This document shows positions 46,256-59,224 of a stretch of DNA of 64,000 nt, piece by piece. Below the pieces are notes generated by a model. It did not search any database. It was not told the origin of the DNA and saw only the letters and a list, made by a program, of their open reading frames with translations. The DNA is from Albula goreensis (lineage: Eukaryota > Chordata > Actinopteri > Albuliformes > Albulidae): the NCBI GenBank assembly GCA_022829145.1, contig CM040743.1:4750646-4814645 (forward strand). The letters run 5' to 3'. The stretch's first letter is position 1. Each line of letters opens with the position of its first letter. The position numbers and the translations under genes are program-made.

Positions 46256-47855
46256 TCACTTACTGGCTCACTCACTCACTCTCACACACGCTCACACTCG
46301 CACACTCACACATCTGCTCACACATACACTCACTCACACACTCACTCATTTACTCACATGCAAACACACAATCACTCACAGAATCACACTCACACACAAT
46401 CACACTTGTGCACTCGCACGCGCTCTCTCACACACGCACGCGCACACAGTCTCACATACACACAAGTGCAAACCTGACAGGTCTGCCATCATTTTAGTGA
46501 GGCAAAGAGAGATAGTCATAAGCACTGTTTTGACATTCTGACTTCCCGTTCTAATTGTCCCTTTCAGCCTTGAGTTCTCCAAAACCAGCCCTAGGGAAAA
46601 ACGTTTATGAAAATTTCATCTTCTCTAACTTAGTGTCACTAAAACATAGGCTGGCAGTCAAACAAAGTGAAAATATTTTGATAAGGACATTGTTTGTCAG
46701 CAATAAAATAGTAATTTTATAACTTGTTGTGATGTCATGTCCATTTGGATGGAATTTTATGGTCTCTTAAAAAGACTAAGCGTGTCTGATCGGGTCCCAG
46801 CCATAGTCTTCCTGAAGAAAAGATATTTTATTTTCTTGCGAGATGGCAGTGACGTTCTTCCTGTTTCCCTCCTCTGAGATGTACATAAACAATCTTTTCA
46901 TTAGAGTAGCGCAGGCCTGGGTCTTCACACAGGACAAATTCACAGAAATTGCTTTTGACAAAAGCGGAATTGCAGCTGCATACGTTATACGGTGCTAACT
47001 GTTTTAACTGTGTTAGACTGTGTTAACTGCTTCCTGGAATGAGCTGAGAGGAGAGCCCGTTGGCTGTGCATGAGACATCCTCAGCTCTCAGTGGCAAGGC
47101 CTTTCAAAATCTGTAGCGGAAGGGACGGCCTTCATCGTCTGCTGGCGAACCAGCTGATCATGTGACAGGAACAGGGAATACACGGGTGTTATTCTTATTA
47201 TTAATACAAAATAATAATAAGAACAATAATAGTGATAATAATAATAATGTTATCATTATTGTCATCAATGACTTACTGTGTACTACTTATGCCGACTTAT
47301 GCACTGGCAATACAGGACAGTAATATCTTAGTAGGAATATATTAGTAGGAGTGTATTCGTTGGGTTATATGTCCCAAAAAAACTGCTGCAAAATCTGCTT
47401 TCAGTGCAGAAGAAAGTAAGCTTTTCAGGAAATGAAAAAAGCTGTTTCATAATGATATTATGCTAAACTTACATTTCTGTTTTAAAACAAATGGTGTTTT
47501 CAATAAACTTCATTAGTCAGAGAGCGGAGAGTCTCTGAGAGCTCACGGCTGATGATGCCAAACCCCTCTGCATGGGTCAGGCTCAGAGCTGGAGATACCA
47601 CTGAGAGGATTAAACCGTCCAAGAACAACAAACCTGAAAAAACCGAGTCAAGTCAACCATCCTAATTATTAATTTGCAAATACTTTTACTGTTCAGTAGA
47701 GATATGAATGTGATATACAAGCCCATGTTGCAGTAGGGGGCAGTATAGTGGGGCTATCTGGCCTGTAGATGCTTGGTTGTTGTGCTTGGATGTGCATCCT
47801 TCCCTAAGCCATAGTCTCTAATGTTTTTTTTTTTTTTTTTGTCTCCCTTTTTCAG
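46114..47855 (+). other. Intron between the first PDZ exon and the microexon
   Basis: GT-AG intron of 1,742 bp. Its first 100 bp hold a CTCA repeat and a partial duplicate of the preceding exon end. 46200-46460 is compound CA/CTCA repeat. 47205-47265 is rich in AATAAT. A long T tract at 47824-47840 forms the acceptor pyrimidine region. No other coding sequence was recognised. Confidence 0.85.
46200..46460. repeat. Compound CA/CTCA array near the exon donor
   Basis: A pure CA run (about 46205-46251) is followed by CACTCACTCACA-type units and CGCACGCGCACAC. It begins about 90 bp after the PDZ exon. Confidence 0.95.
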
Positions 47856-47877
47856 GAAGAAGAAAACGGCAGAAGAG
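47856..47877 (+). CDS. arhgap21/23: ARHGAP21/23-family RhoGAP, 22-nt microexon in the PDZ domain
   Basis: Seen: after a run of about 17 T and CTCCCTTTTTCAG comes a 22-nt exon ending in AGAG/GTAAGC. It enters in phase 0 and leaves in phase 1, encoding EEENGRR plus the first base of a Gly codon. It joins exactly to the exons on either side. Known: the family has a DEENG or EEENG linker here between the first PDZ strands and the RLEPMD segment. The EEENG form is closest to human ARHGAP23. The exon is too short for ordinary ORF calling; the call rests on frame agreement, both splice sites and the family motif. Skipping it would remove 22 nt and shift the frame. Confidence 0.9.
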
Positions 47878-48486
47878 GTAAGCAATGAGTCTTGTACACG
47901 GTGTAGGTCACTGGTGCAAAGTGACAGGTGCATTTTGGGGTTTCATGAAGTCCTCTGCTCTTAAGTATTTTGTGAGCCCAGGGTCGCAAACCCCTGGGCT
48001 GGAGGGCTGCTGTGTTTGCTAGTTTCGGTGTTTCAGCATTAATTCGCCAAACACTCCGCACACCTCGTTCCCAGGGACGAAACTGCCTGCCAAGTTGAAA
48101 GGAGACCACAAAAACCTAACAACGACGTGGGCCTCTAGTACCCCCTCCCCGAATTTGCCTAATCATTCGTACGATCTGACATTTCTGTTGACATGTTCTT
48201 ATGACATCATCAGCTGCAGCTGCTAAATGCACGTGTATCCTCGGTGAAAACATTTTAACGGGGTCCTGATGTCGTAGTGGATCACAGTTGGTATTTACAG
48301 CTGTGTAGATAATTAAGTCACTAATGATTGGTTGGAAGAAAAACCTAGTGTACACAAACACCACTTTCCAGGACTGGAGTCGTACGATCTTCTGGCATAG
48401 ACGCTGAAGACGCTGGGAAGGTTTTTACCCAGCCGTTGCAAACTCCAGTGCTGACAGCATTCACTGGGTTCTGTGGTTAGTGGTAC

Positions 48487-48558
<72 letters not shown>
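48487..48558. repeat. (TG)n microsatellite, long and pure
   Basis: About 34 uninterrupted TG units. Confidence 0.98.
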
Positions 48559-48794
48559 GTGCAGGGCTCATACTCTTGGACGGTTCTGTTGTGGTTCCGA
48601 GCAGGAAACCGCTTGTGGGTTGCGGCAGTGGTTCTGGCCCAGCCACGCTCAGTCTCTCTGCCCCAGCTGGCTGCTCCATTTCAGTCTGTGCTGTCATCCC
48701 AGCACCAGCTCTCCCACTGCTGACAGCTGGGCTCTGTAAAGTGTGTACCACTCCAGTGAAGGGCCAGGGAAACGTAGCAGTGCAGTGTAAGTGT

Positions 48795-48930
48795 CAGGGG
48801 AGGTAGGCTTACTACTCAAGAGGTTGCAGGTTCGATTCCCAGGTTCCACGGTTTGGTAATTGCATTATCATTACATTGCATGACATTTGGTGGATGCTCT
48901 TATGCAGAGTGACTAACAGTGAGGGATAGC
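48795..48930. mobile_element. SINE head joined to an inverted SINE tail
   Basis: 48795-48850 reads as a plus-strand head with GAGGTTGCAGGTTCGATTCC (perfect B box). 48868-48925 has CATTTGGTGGATGCTCTTAT and CAGAGTGACT, the tail in inverted orientation. Confidence 0.55.
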
Positions 48931-50269
48931 AGAAGTGTATTCGTCTGATTAATAATGAGCTATAGAGCCAAACCTGGCTAACAGCGTTCCCAGACCAGCC
49001 GGTTTATATGTAATATTACTGAAGCAGCAACGCAGGTTAATTATGCAGGTTCTCTGCCATTGAACATTGAACCCGTTCTTCAGACTGGCTTTTTTTTCCC
49101 CCCGCTGTGCAGATAATACATAAATATGCAGAATAATCTTTCTCTATCAGAGCCACCAGACATTATTGTTCTTGTAGGTGCTGACTCAGGACCAGCAGTA
49201 TAGTTTTTTGGGAGGGGTGGGGTGTAACCACACTCTTTCTTTGGACCCTCATCAATGTGCCCTCACCCCACTCCCCCCAATTATGATGCTTATAATTTCA
49301 ATAGCTCCGCCTCCTCCAGCTCCTCCATCGAATCAGAAAAGGCCGTTACAGTCAGAGTGGCCTTCCTTGTTGGACTGTAGCCATGCCTGGCTCCCCCTGA
49401 CAGGCCTGGGGCATGAGCAAAGATGGCCGCTCTGTTAATCTGCAGTGACAGTCACACAGCTGGAGCTCTTAATTCTGCCACACCAGATGTCTTCGTCTTT
49501 CGTCCTCCACCACGTCTCCCATCACCACAACCCCCTCCAGTGGGCCTGTCCCATCACGGTGCAAAATGCATGTGAAATTAGACACAACTGTCAATCACCA
49601 AGCTCACACACCTGTCCCATGCCAGCGTCGCAGCTAGCGCTGCCTCCCCTGTCAGGCTCTTCTTTACTGTGAGCATAGCGTGTGTCTCACTCTGATGTTG
49701 TCTGACGTCTGCCCAGCTTCCAGGTATATGTGCTTTGCTAATAGCAAATAAATCGATGGCCAGTTACTACCTGCTGACAACTCATAAAGAGGGAGCTTTA
49801 GCTGTGCATAGTAACTGATTGCAGAAAACACACATTGGCGGCTTTTTGTCTAAGGCAGCTGACAGCAGGCGAGGCGTTTCAGAACTTAAGCCAAACGCTT
49901 ATACCCCCAGAAATATGCGTAGGATCGGAAATCAGAGCTTCCTGATTAAGCTGCAGAGATGAGTGACAGTCGCATCTCCTGTGTCAGCCCGTTATCTCCA
50001 GACCGGAGGTGTACAGCATCTACCTGCAACTTAATACATTATCTGGTCACTATGGAAAAAAAAATCTGGATAACTCATATTGGGAAGTCTTTGTATGGAA
50101 CTTCTGCAAGCCAAATCCCCTGTGGAATTAGGAGCATGCAGTAAATCCTGTCTCTAACCGATGTTAAGTAACCCAAATCACTCCGAGATTCCGTCCAAGG
50201 GTCCCAGATCACTCGGGTCAAATACTCCAAGTGTCTTGAATCTCTGTTTCCCCCGACAAATGCAGGGTG

Positions 50270-50375
50270 ATTAGATGCTGTGAAGTACCATGGTTAGGTA
50301 ACTGGCTTACACACTCAGGTTGTTGGTTCAGTTCCCATGGAGACATCACTGCAGTTATAACCTTGGAATGTTATG
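50270..50375 (+). mobile_element. SINE head, diverged
   Basis: ATGGTTAGGTAACTGGCTTAC, AGGTTGTTGGTTCAGTTCCC (B-box like), then the body decays after ACATCACTGCAG. Confidence 0.5.
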
Positions 50376-50439
50376 GCTCAGGCTGGACAGTCCCCATGCT
50401 CTCCCTCGCCAGGGGCAGGGTGGCCATTAAGCTGGTTAA

Positions 50440-50535
50440 AGCCATAACTCTCTACCGCCCTCTCCTGGCTGGCCGGGCAATTGCAAGTTTCATGAACTGC
50501 TCATATATTAGCTTTGTGTTCCTCCAGCAGTAATA
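50440..50535. repeat. Partial third copy of the 22180/25240 repeat
   Basis: CTCTACCGCCCTCTCCTGGC, GGCCGGGCAATTGCAAGTTT, CATGAACTGCTCATATATTA and TTTGTGTTC parallel 22237-22315 (CGACCTCTCCTGGATGACCG, GGTTCATGAACAGAGCATAT). Confidence 0.4.
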
Positions 50536-51261
50536 GGCAGGGTGACTGGTTTCACATCAGCACTAAGGGAAGGCACAAGGGGCTGCTCATTGCATGAACG
50601 ACCAGTCTATCAATGGAGAGCGTGCTCTGAAAGTCAGGGAGGCCGAGCCGAAGTTGAGCGGAGCTACACCAAGTCAGAAAGAGGAAGTTTTAATTCGGCT
50701 GACAGGTCATCCTGTGCACTGGGCTGGCAAGCAGACGTGCATCCCACAATCACCCCCCCCAAAAAAAAAAAAAAAAAAAAAACACTCCTGATCCATCCAG
50801 ACCAGACCACCCTCCATGCCGTCTCCCTGCACCATCTCTCCCCCTTCCCCCCACTCTTGAACTTGTGACCGGCCCCAGTGTTTCAGCGCTGCCCTCATTG
50901 ACATAGGCAGATGGGCTATCGGCTTTCAAAGGCACGCTGTCCGTCTCGGGCTCCCTCCGTCACCGCTCTGCTGCGTTTGCCTTGGTCCTGGTCCAGGTAC
51001 TGCCTCTGCATCAGCGTGCCTGTCAGGGGAGGGTTTGTTTGCCATGGCAGAGAAACTTCATTTTGTCGTTAATTTCATTAACTGTTTTTATCAGAGCTGA
51101 TCATAACCCCTTTTCATTGAGCCCTCACGTGTTTATACTCGAAGTGCTGTTGTTTTGTTAGCTGTACCTGAGTTTTCATCTGAGTTTTATAAAGTTTTTC
51201 TGTGGAGAGCAAAATCTTGATTGACATGTCACTGAGGTTCCGCCCATTACGGAGCAGTGGG

Positions 51262-51385
51262 GTAGCAGTGTAGCGTAATGGTTAGGGAACTGAGCTTGTT
51301 ACTCAGAGGTTGCAGATTTGATTACCATGTAGGGCAGTGCCATTGTACATAGTGAATATCCAGCATTTGATTAAAAACTTAAATT
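51262..51385 (+). mobile_element. SINE copy, tRNA-like head intact
   Basis: GCAGTGTAGCGTAATGGTTA (A box), CTTGTTACTCAGAGGTTGCAG, GTAGGGCAGTGCCATTGTAC and GAATATCCAGC. The tail is truncated. Confidence 0.7.
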
Positions 51386-51389
51386 AAAA

Positions 51390-54300
51390 CTGTCATAACT
51401 GCCAGGCAGTGCCTCCAGGCTTAACTCTGAGTGAGCCATCATCAGCACTCAAACAGCAAGTGAAACTTGACCCAGACATACTCACGCTGGAAAATCTCCA
51501 CCTAAGCTGTGTGAAATGTGGCATTTGCATGCTACCTTGCAAAACCCGCAGTGCGGTGTGACATGGTGCATGTGTGTGTGAAAGACCGTCTCGCTGTTGG
51601 TTTGTGGATTTGCAGACGGGTGTGAGGCAGCTGCTGGGATTGTGTTGCACTGGGCTAGCGCGCTGACCGCTGGGTCATTACCATTGGAATTTCCTCAGTC
51701 TGGGCAGCAGATGAGAGCTCTGCCCGGGTGTGCTTTCATCTCATTGTGACATCACAGTGTGTGTCATCACAGTGTGATTGTGTTCTGTCCTACACTTTAA
51801 AGGTGTCTGTTGGCCTTGTGTGAACATTCCATGGGCTGCAAAGGCTACCAAAAAGTATTACTCATACAGACCTGAGTAGAAGATATTATCATGATAATAT
51901 TGTGATTTTATGAATATAGTGATTATCTAAGTATAAATGTGTAAATCATGTCAGTAATAAGTTTTATTTTCAATAGATCAGACCATATAATAAGTCAGTA
52001 GGATTTTATATTTATCTTTATATTGCCATTATGATTAATGACTTTACTGAGTGGAATCACATGACGCTTGTATGAATAAAAAAAAAAAAAACTGTACGGG
52101 CATTGTAAATTTCACAAACTGTTACAGCCATGCTGGTCTATGTCTTGGATTGTGTAATGGAGAATCACATTCAGGAGTGACTGCACTATGACGAAACCAT
52201 TTCTGCTTTATTTCGGGTCTTTATAACCTAAAGCTAAATATTTAGGTTTTGTTTGCAATTAATTTATGGTACAGCAGAAAAGGTAAGCCAGGTATTGTAC
52301 TGGTGAAGTTAGAGGCCCAGGTGGGCTCACAGGTAGGCCTTCACTTTAAGGACAAAATGGAAAACACAAAACTGTGATCAGTGATAAAGTCAACCTGCGG
52401 CGTGTTTTGATTCTTGTCCAGGCCAAGGCCTGCCTCTCGTTTCTGCTCCTCTGAGGGTTCCATTTTGGGGGATATCAGGCAGCCCTCAGGCAGTGTACCG
52501 TTCAGCAGGTGTGCGGGCGTGTGTGTGTGTGCATGCGTGTGTGCGTGCGTTTGAGAAAGCCCCCGGTGGGGCCCTGGGGAAAGCATGATGTCAGGTCATG
52601 AGTGTCCTGTCTCTCTTGAGGAAAAGCGCCGCAGGGCCGAGCTTGTAGTGAGGCGAAGCGGGTCCGTGTTTCGCTCAGGCGCTGTCACAGCTGTAGTCTG
52701 TGCTCTGTCTGTGCATGCAGGCCCCGTCAGGCAAGTTACATTTCGAATTTTGATTATCGTGCTTCAGCGGTGAAATGTAGCAGTGTGGCTGTACAGTCAA
52801 ACCGTCAGTTTAAAAAAAAAAAAAAAAAAAAAAGATCACATAATGCTTGTGCATAGATCAAGATGGTCCGTTTTTGTTTTGTTTTGGATTGACAGCCAGT
52901 TCTGTCCTGTCCCGGAGAGAGAGGGGTATCTAGGCAACAGCGCACAAACTTGACAGTTCTGGAAGACGAGCCGGTTGCCAAGAATTATGTGTAACTGACA
53001 AATGGATGTCTGAGCAGTTCTAGAACACAACTTAGCCAGGGCTCTTGCTAGAAATGGCTTCGTCTGTTTTTTGGATTCCACATAGGACCCTGGCTGCACG
53101 TGTTTCAGGCTGTAGTGACTTTTTTATTTTTTTATTTTATGGAATTCTCTTTTTTGCGTTGTGACACGTCAGGAAGGGCACAGTTAATGTAAAACATGTT
53201 TCTGGGATGACCTCATCTGAAGGAACGAGGAGGGTCCCTGTTTAGGTCCATCAGGGCGTCCGGAGCCCCTGCAGCTCACTGTGCTGGCGCCCCCTTCTGG
53301 CCAGCCAGTGGGCAGTGCGCTTTCTGCCTGTTGCATAACGCCCAAACCCCAGAGCCAATGGGCCTCTTTCCAGCACCACAGAATAACATCATTCAATAAA
53401 AAAAATAATAAAAATCATAAAAAAAAAACTCTCAAAACAGCCCAGCCCACACCAACAGCTCAGCTGTGCTTCGTGGAAGGGTTTGCCAAGACAAAGGATT
53501 ATTAAATGAGGGCCAGGCTTGGAAAAGAGTGTCGAGGAGGAGGCTGTTTTCACACCGAATTACCTCCCAAAATACCTTGATCTGGTGGGCTGATTTAAGG
53601 CTGTGTTGGCCTGCGCTGTGAACAGGCCCCAAGGTAAGCTAGCTTTAATTACACTGCTGCTTTCGCTCACGTCCAGGCGCTCTTTAAAACGGGGTGTTTC
53701 TGTGGGTTTCTCTAAGCATGGAGCGCTGTGCAAACAGGCAGCCGCGCTCAGACTCCAGAGAGGGGCGTCCCTCAAGTTTTTATTGCGTAATTATCCCAAG
53801 ATATAGTTGTAAGCGAGACCATGTAAAGCGTTTGGAATTTTTAGTGTTTTTGGATTTGTGACATGTTTGCTGTTTTACTCGCCAAATGTGTCCCGTGTGA
53901 ACTTTTGTTGACACTGTAACAGCAGTCGATGGTGATTGATGACAAGGAACCTGTTAGTGTTTTAAATATTGTTGTTTTAAATACCGGAATGCATGCAGAA
54001 TATGTGATCACACGTGCGTCGAGGATGTGCTAGGCCAAAACAAATACTTCTTGAAGGGAAACTGGACTAATGAAATAAGTGAAAATATGGACAAAGTCTT
54101 GAACGACGTGCATGTGTTTCTTTTTCTAAATATTCTGTTAAAAAATAGTCGTATTATCTCCCCACCCTCAGAACATTTCTATGTCAGGTTCACACAGCAG
54201 GGCATGCTGAACATTTTTGGTGTGGGATCCATGTGCCAATATCCTGCCAATCCCAGGTGCCATGGATTTACAAAGTGTTGTCAACATTTGCACCCTATTC

Positions 54301-56320
54301 TGCACCTCATGCTTTGGAAACAAGGAGCATGGACTATAATTGACATAGATTAATCAACCAATTGGGATCCACCACAACTAAAACCAGCAGTTGCCATAGC
54401 TCTTCGTGGCAGGAGTTGTCGGAACTTAACCTTACAGCACCACTTCCTCTTCAGGGCCTGTAGAACAGGAAGTTGTCATGTTAGTTCCTGTTAACAAGCA
54501 TGATTGGTTCTGTTCAGTCTGTCCAATCACAGCCCCACTAAATAAGGTTGTGATTTTTCTGCAGAGCTAACACATGATTGGTTAACCAGCCAAGAACACC
54601 TCTGAGAGATGGCTGAATGGACCTCCATCACGCAGTGTGTCGCCCTGGTAACCCTCACAGTGCTGTAATTAAATAATTAATTAGCGTGACATCCCAAAGA
54701 CCTGATTTGGCCCTGTAAGAGCAGGGTTTTCCTACACCACACTAGAGAGTGATGATGAAACCGCCATGTTTGCATTCTGATGTTTGGAAGGCAGTTACAC
54801 GACTTCACACTGACAGCAACTGCAAGAGCAGAGAACCGGTGCTGCTCAGAGAAGCTTTAATCCCTAAACTGAGTCGACATCCGCTGGCTCTCCTCTCCAG
54901 CTGGTCGGATCAAGGCTGGAGGTGTTTGGTTCTCTGTAGGAAGACAATGACAGGTGTCTGCTCGCCTACTGCCCATGCCTCTAACTTCTTCTCATATTCG
55001 TAGTGGATGGTAGTTGCTTCCAAGCAAGTCACGCATAGTCTGTTCGTACAGTGGCCCCTAGTGACCTTTATGGGGAACTGCAGCCAAAACAGAGAAGCCT
55101 CCCTCTCTGGCCTTTGAAAATCCATGTCCCTTTTATTTGCAGAATCTCCATGTTATTTTATAAATGGTTTATATCAAAACAGGCTTTGTAAATCCCTCTT
55201 GATAGACAAGCTTACTTGTTCTATAGCCCAGTGACACCATATTATGGTGGGTTTGCAGCAAATGTTTGAGCAATTAGGAAGTAATGTGTGTGTCATCTTA
55301 ATTATGTGGCTGCTCTCCCCTCCCTGAGGTAGTCTCAGGTAGAGGTCTGTGCATGTGCAGCTGCCTGCTGGACCTGTGAGGAACATGGCTCACACATATT
55401 TCACACATATTTCACACATCCAAGTGTTGTTTTGTCTGATACTTAGAGCCGTGATGTAGTTTCCTCCCTAGCTCTTCTGCAGATGGCTCCTTCACACTTC
55501 TGCGGGTTTAGGATTGCTCGGGTTTGGATCCTCGCAGGAGACTGATAGCTGTTAAAACATTAAAGGTTCGTTTCCGGCGCAATGCTGACGTCCAAATCGC
55601 TGACTCATTTCTGTGGTGGTGTCGTCAGAAGAGTGGTTTATCCATTCTGTTCTGGTTTGAGATCAGCTTTGCTTAACTCTACATAGTGATGGGACAGTGA
55701 GGTGAGGTGTCACTCAACCAAATATAGGAGGAGCTATCATGCAGTATCAGTGATGCAGTGATTTGGATCAATTACATTGGCTCTGGAGAGAACCACTTTT
55801 GGCTGCTTCAAGCAAGTCAGTGATTGACAGCTGAATTTAGCTACACCTGATTTTGGTTTACTAAAGCAAATTTCAACCATCATTAACGCTACCCTACCAG
55901 ACAGCCATTAATATGACAGGATAGAGAAACATGCTTGTAAAATTCTGTAAGCTCCATTAGTTTTTTTTTTTTTTTTTTTTCGTTTTCTCTGAGTTTTCGT
56001 GGCTGTAACGCGTACATTTTGGACAAGGAAGTGTGCAGAGTCTTACCAAACATGGACTCCGGTTAGTGAAGCCACTACACATGAATGACACTTCTGAGTC
56101 CATTCACAGCAGTAAGTTGATATCACGCATGTTTAAATTCACTGGAGGAAACCCCAGTCCTATTGAAAATTAATTATCCAAACTGGTACACTGATGAGTT
56201 GGGATTTTCCTAATGCTGGTCCCAGTGGGCCACCGTCCTGTAGGTTTTATTGACATATTTATTTACCTCAGTTTATTTAATTGAGTTACATTTGTCCAAT
56301 TAAGATCTTAGGATGTAATG
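51390..56320. other. Intronic stretch without recognised features
   Basis: Contains A runs (52079-52091, 52811-52833), a T run (55961-55980) and a TAATTA-type cluster at 54665-54684. Open frames are short and unconvincing. Confidence 0.55.
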
Positions 56321-56329
56321 AGACACATC

Positions 56330-56545
56330 TGTGGCCAGTGTAGCGTAATGGTTCGGGGGCTGGACTTGCAATCCAAAGGGGTAGAGGTTCGATTCCCAGG
56401 TTGTCCATAGCTGCTATATCATTGAGCAGGGTACTTCACCTGAATCACATTAGAAATGTATGATTAGACAGTGGGTCAAAATGTAACCTGAGGAAGGTTC
56501 TCTGGATAACAGTGTCTAAATCTAATAAAAAAAGGATGTAAGGGC
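56330..56545 (+). mobile_element. SINE copy, near full length
   Basis: CCAGTGTAGCGTAATGGTTC (A box), AGAGGTTCGATTCCCAGG (B box), GAGCAGGGTACTTCACCTGA, tail TCTCTGGATAACAGTGTCTAA. This is the best complete copy in the window. Confidence 0.75.
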
Positions 56546-56824
56546 TAGCTTTGTAGAGTATAGCATAATGAGAGAAAGCCTGACACTTTTTGCTAAGGCT
56601 CCAGTATTTAAGGTTGAGAGTGTGCGTGAGAGGGAGAGAGAGAGAGTGTGTGGTTTTGCTTCCAACTGTTGGTGGGATTTAGAATATCAAATGAATGAAA
56701 AGGAGGAATTTCTCTGCTGGTTCCAGATGAGATTAAAAAGAGAGGGCACAAAGGATGTGTGATCAGAGGTTTGTGGAAACACAGAATTACTCAGCAGAGC
56801 TACTGCACACGATGTTCAGCAGTC

Positions 56825-56827
<3 letters not shown>

Positions 56828-56900
<73 letters not shown>

Positions 56901-57122
56901 CCTAACTCATGCTTTACCCACACAATTTCTGCCTCATGGTCTTAACATGTGCACACAAACACATGCTCGTACACACATTCTACTCCCTGATCTACAATAC
57001 ATGTTCTCCAGCACACTCATACATACACACACTTGAACTCCTCTTGTAACACACAAACACACACACTGACTCATGCTCCAGTACATTTCAACTCATACTG
57101 TAACACACACGCGCACACACAC
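56828..57122. repeat. (CA)n microsatellite followed by degenerate CA/CTCAT units
   Basis: Pure CA from 56828 to 56897, then scattered ACACAC, CTCATGC and CTCATAC units to 57122. Confidence 0.95.
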
Positions 57123-57336
57123 TTCTGTCACATGCTCTCACATGCACCTTCCTTGAAATACTTCAGGTGCCAGAAACATTGATATTGATTGTTTATCTCA
57201 GCCAGTAAAATGATTGGGGGCCTTCAGGAGTAACCAGTCTGTAAAGAGTTAAAGCATTGCCAGCATAGATTTGACCCATGTCTGTATCTCCCACACACAA
57301 AGTCACATGATCTCATTGTTCTCCACGAGTAGGAGA

Positions 57337-57490
57337 GCGGGACTGGCACGTAGAGACCGAGCTTAACTTGCGCTGGCGAGGTTCAGGTCGCCGTAGCGTC
57401 TTTAGCGCCAGCGTAGCGGCGTTGCATAACGGCACACCTGTTTGTGCTTACGTATGCCATGTGAGCGCGTGCCACGAGCACCGTTAGCAT
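57337..57490. other. CpG-rich intronic patch
   Basis: About 20 CpG in 155 bp, including TTGCGCTGGCGAGG and the near-inverted TTAGCGCCAGCGTAG. It abuts a MITE that starts at 57516. It may be an undecayed piece of a young repeat or a regulatory CpG patch. Confidence 0.3.
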
Positions 57491-57515
57491 GCCATACCCC
57501 AAGTTTGTGGACAAA

Positions 57516-57894
57516 GGCCGCATCCGAAATCGCATATGACGACCTATATAGTAGGCAAAAATCTATATGTGTAGTATGTAGGGTGTTTTAAATCTCAAAC
57601 CGCCTCAAGCAGTTTGCGAGCGTTACCCAGATGGCAGTATCCCACAAGGTCGTTGGGTGGATAGATACAAGGAGACGGCAGAGACGGCGGAGTTCTGTGA
57701 GGTTTGATGATGGATGTACGTCAGTTGTGAACTTATGGCTATCAGACTGAAGAAAATGGCGACTGTTGTATCTGTGGTGGCATGTCCGAAAACTCTCGTA
57801 TTTTACTGGGTGATAGGCACTGCGTTGACGTAAGTCAGTACGCTTTCGTTCGAGTTTAGTAGGCACTGATTAGTATGCGGTTTCAGATGCAGCC
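57516..57894. mobile_element. MITE with terminal inverted repeats
   Basis: Starts GGCCGCATCCGAAATCGCAT and ends with its near reverse complement (ATGCGGTTTCAGATGCAGCC), giving about 20-bp inverted termini flanked by AAA on both sides. Length is 379 bp with no transposase frame. The termini resemble widespread fish non-autonomous elements often assigned to PIF/Harbinger-like or hAT groups. Superfamily not decided. Confidence 0.7.
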
Positions 57895-58243
57895 AAAGCT
57901 ACCCGGTCACCTGGAAGTAGTTAACACGGCGGGCGGTGCTGGACCCCCTTCCCCCCCACGAGTTACACTCCCACGCGCTCTCAAGGATGAGCTCAAGGGC
58001 TATATTGAACCCTTGCTGCAAACCGCACTGGGAATCGGAGGCCGCTTTCATTAGGCCTGGCAGCCGAAATATCGACGCTAACCTGTGTGACACTCTCTTA
58101 CGCAACCCTCAGAAACACGAAGCAGCCGCGGTTTACTCTCCATCGTAAGCGTTGAGTGTTTCACGTTTCGTTTATTTTGTTTATCACTCTTCGCCACCTC
58201 TGTAAGGGGTTGTGAATTTTTTACACCCACACCTCTAAGCATT

Positions 58244-58380
58244 ACATTTAGGCATTTAGCGGACTCTCTCCTCCAGAGTGACTTACACAGTCTGTACAAT
58301 TTAACACACTGTCCATGTATACAGCTGGGTATTTGACCCAACCCATCATTAAGTAGGAACCAGTAGGCAGGGTTTCCCCC
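58244..58380 (-). mobile_element. SINE tail and body, minus strand
   Basis: TTAGGCATTTAGCGGACTCTC then CCAGAGTGACTTACACAG, and CATGTATACAGCTGGGTATTT. The head is missing or degraded. Confidence 0.6.
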
Positions 58381-59004
58381 CTCCGAAACCCTCTTTCACT
58401 GCTGTGTAAAGACCTCACAATTACTCAGCGATGGCCTATAGGAGCAGCTGCACATTTTGGGGGTATCTGGGCCCTCTTGGTCTCCTTCAGCACCTCTCCA
58501 GAGGGGGTCGTTTGAGTTCATCTGTCTGCCGTTCGGCTGCCAGGAGACACCGGAGGGGAATGTCCAAACAGGCTCTCTCGCTGTCGGGATCCCCTCATTT
58601 CCTTCAGCCAGACCCTTTTGTGCTGGAGAGCAAACTTGCATTTTCAGACTGCAGTACTGTACAGTTAATTATTAGTTCCTCTCTTTCTCTCTTTCTGTCC
58701 ACCCCGTCTCTCTCTTTTTTTTTTTTAATTCTTTGTTAGGAGCTGGGAAGCTGTGACACACAGAGAAACAAACGGGACCCGCCGAGTCATTTTGAATTAC
58801 GCTCCCTCGGTCTTTGCAAACCCGTCCCCGGCTTTTCCCTTTCACGGTGATGCGCGGCATAGCGTGATTTAAGGTTGTGTCAGGTGGCTGTAAATAGGGA
58901 GTTTTGTTTCCTGGCCATTTGAATTCAGGCCTCGTGGAAGTAGTAGATGATGGGGGTGGGGGGGCAAAGGGGGTAGGGGATCTTTGCCCTGGGAAAGACC
59001 CGCC

Positions 59005-59128
59005 TGACCTTGCTGTAAACATTCTTGTGATTCTCTGACGTTGCTGTAGACCTTCTCATGATTCGCTGATGTTGCTGTAAAGCTTCTCGTGATTCGCTGA
59101 CCTTGCTGTTAACCACGTCGGGATTTGC
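59005..59128. repeat. 31-bp tandem repeat, four diverged copies
   Basis: Copies start TGACCTTGCTGTAAACATTC, TGACGTTGCTGTAGACCTTC, TGATGTTGCTGTAAAGCTTC and TGACCTTGCTGTTAACCACG, each 31 bp and the first three ending GTGATTC or ATGATTC plus (T/G)C. Confidence 0.85.
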
Positions 59129-59224
59129 CCTCTCGGCGCGCCCCGGCATCGCGTGGCATCGCCTCTCAAAACCATTAGCCTACATCGCCGCCTACGCGCT
59201 ATCGTCTTTCTGTTTAATGTGCTG

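Noticed and set aside
46114..46497. Continuation of the PDZ exon frame past its donor into Ser/His/Thr repeats
   Set aside because: The family continues with EEENG after SSLK, which is supplied by the microexon at 47856; the continuation is CTCA/CA repeat read-through.
51262..51330. Possible tRNA gene (A- and B-box-like sequence)
   Set aside because: Lacks a cloverleaf with acceptor stem; the body and other copies show it is a SINE head. The same applies to 56330 and 48795.
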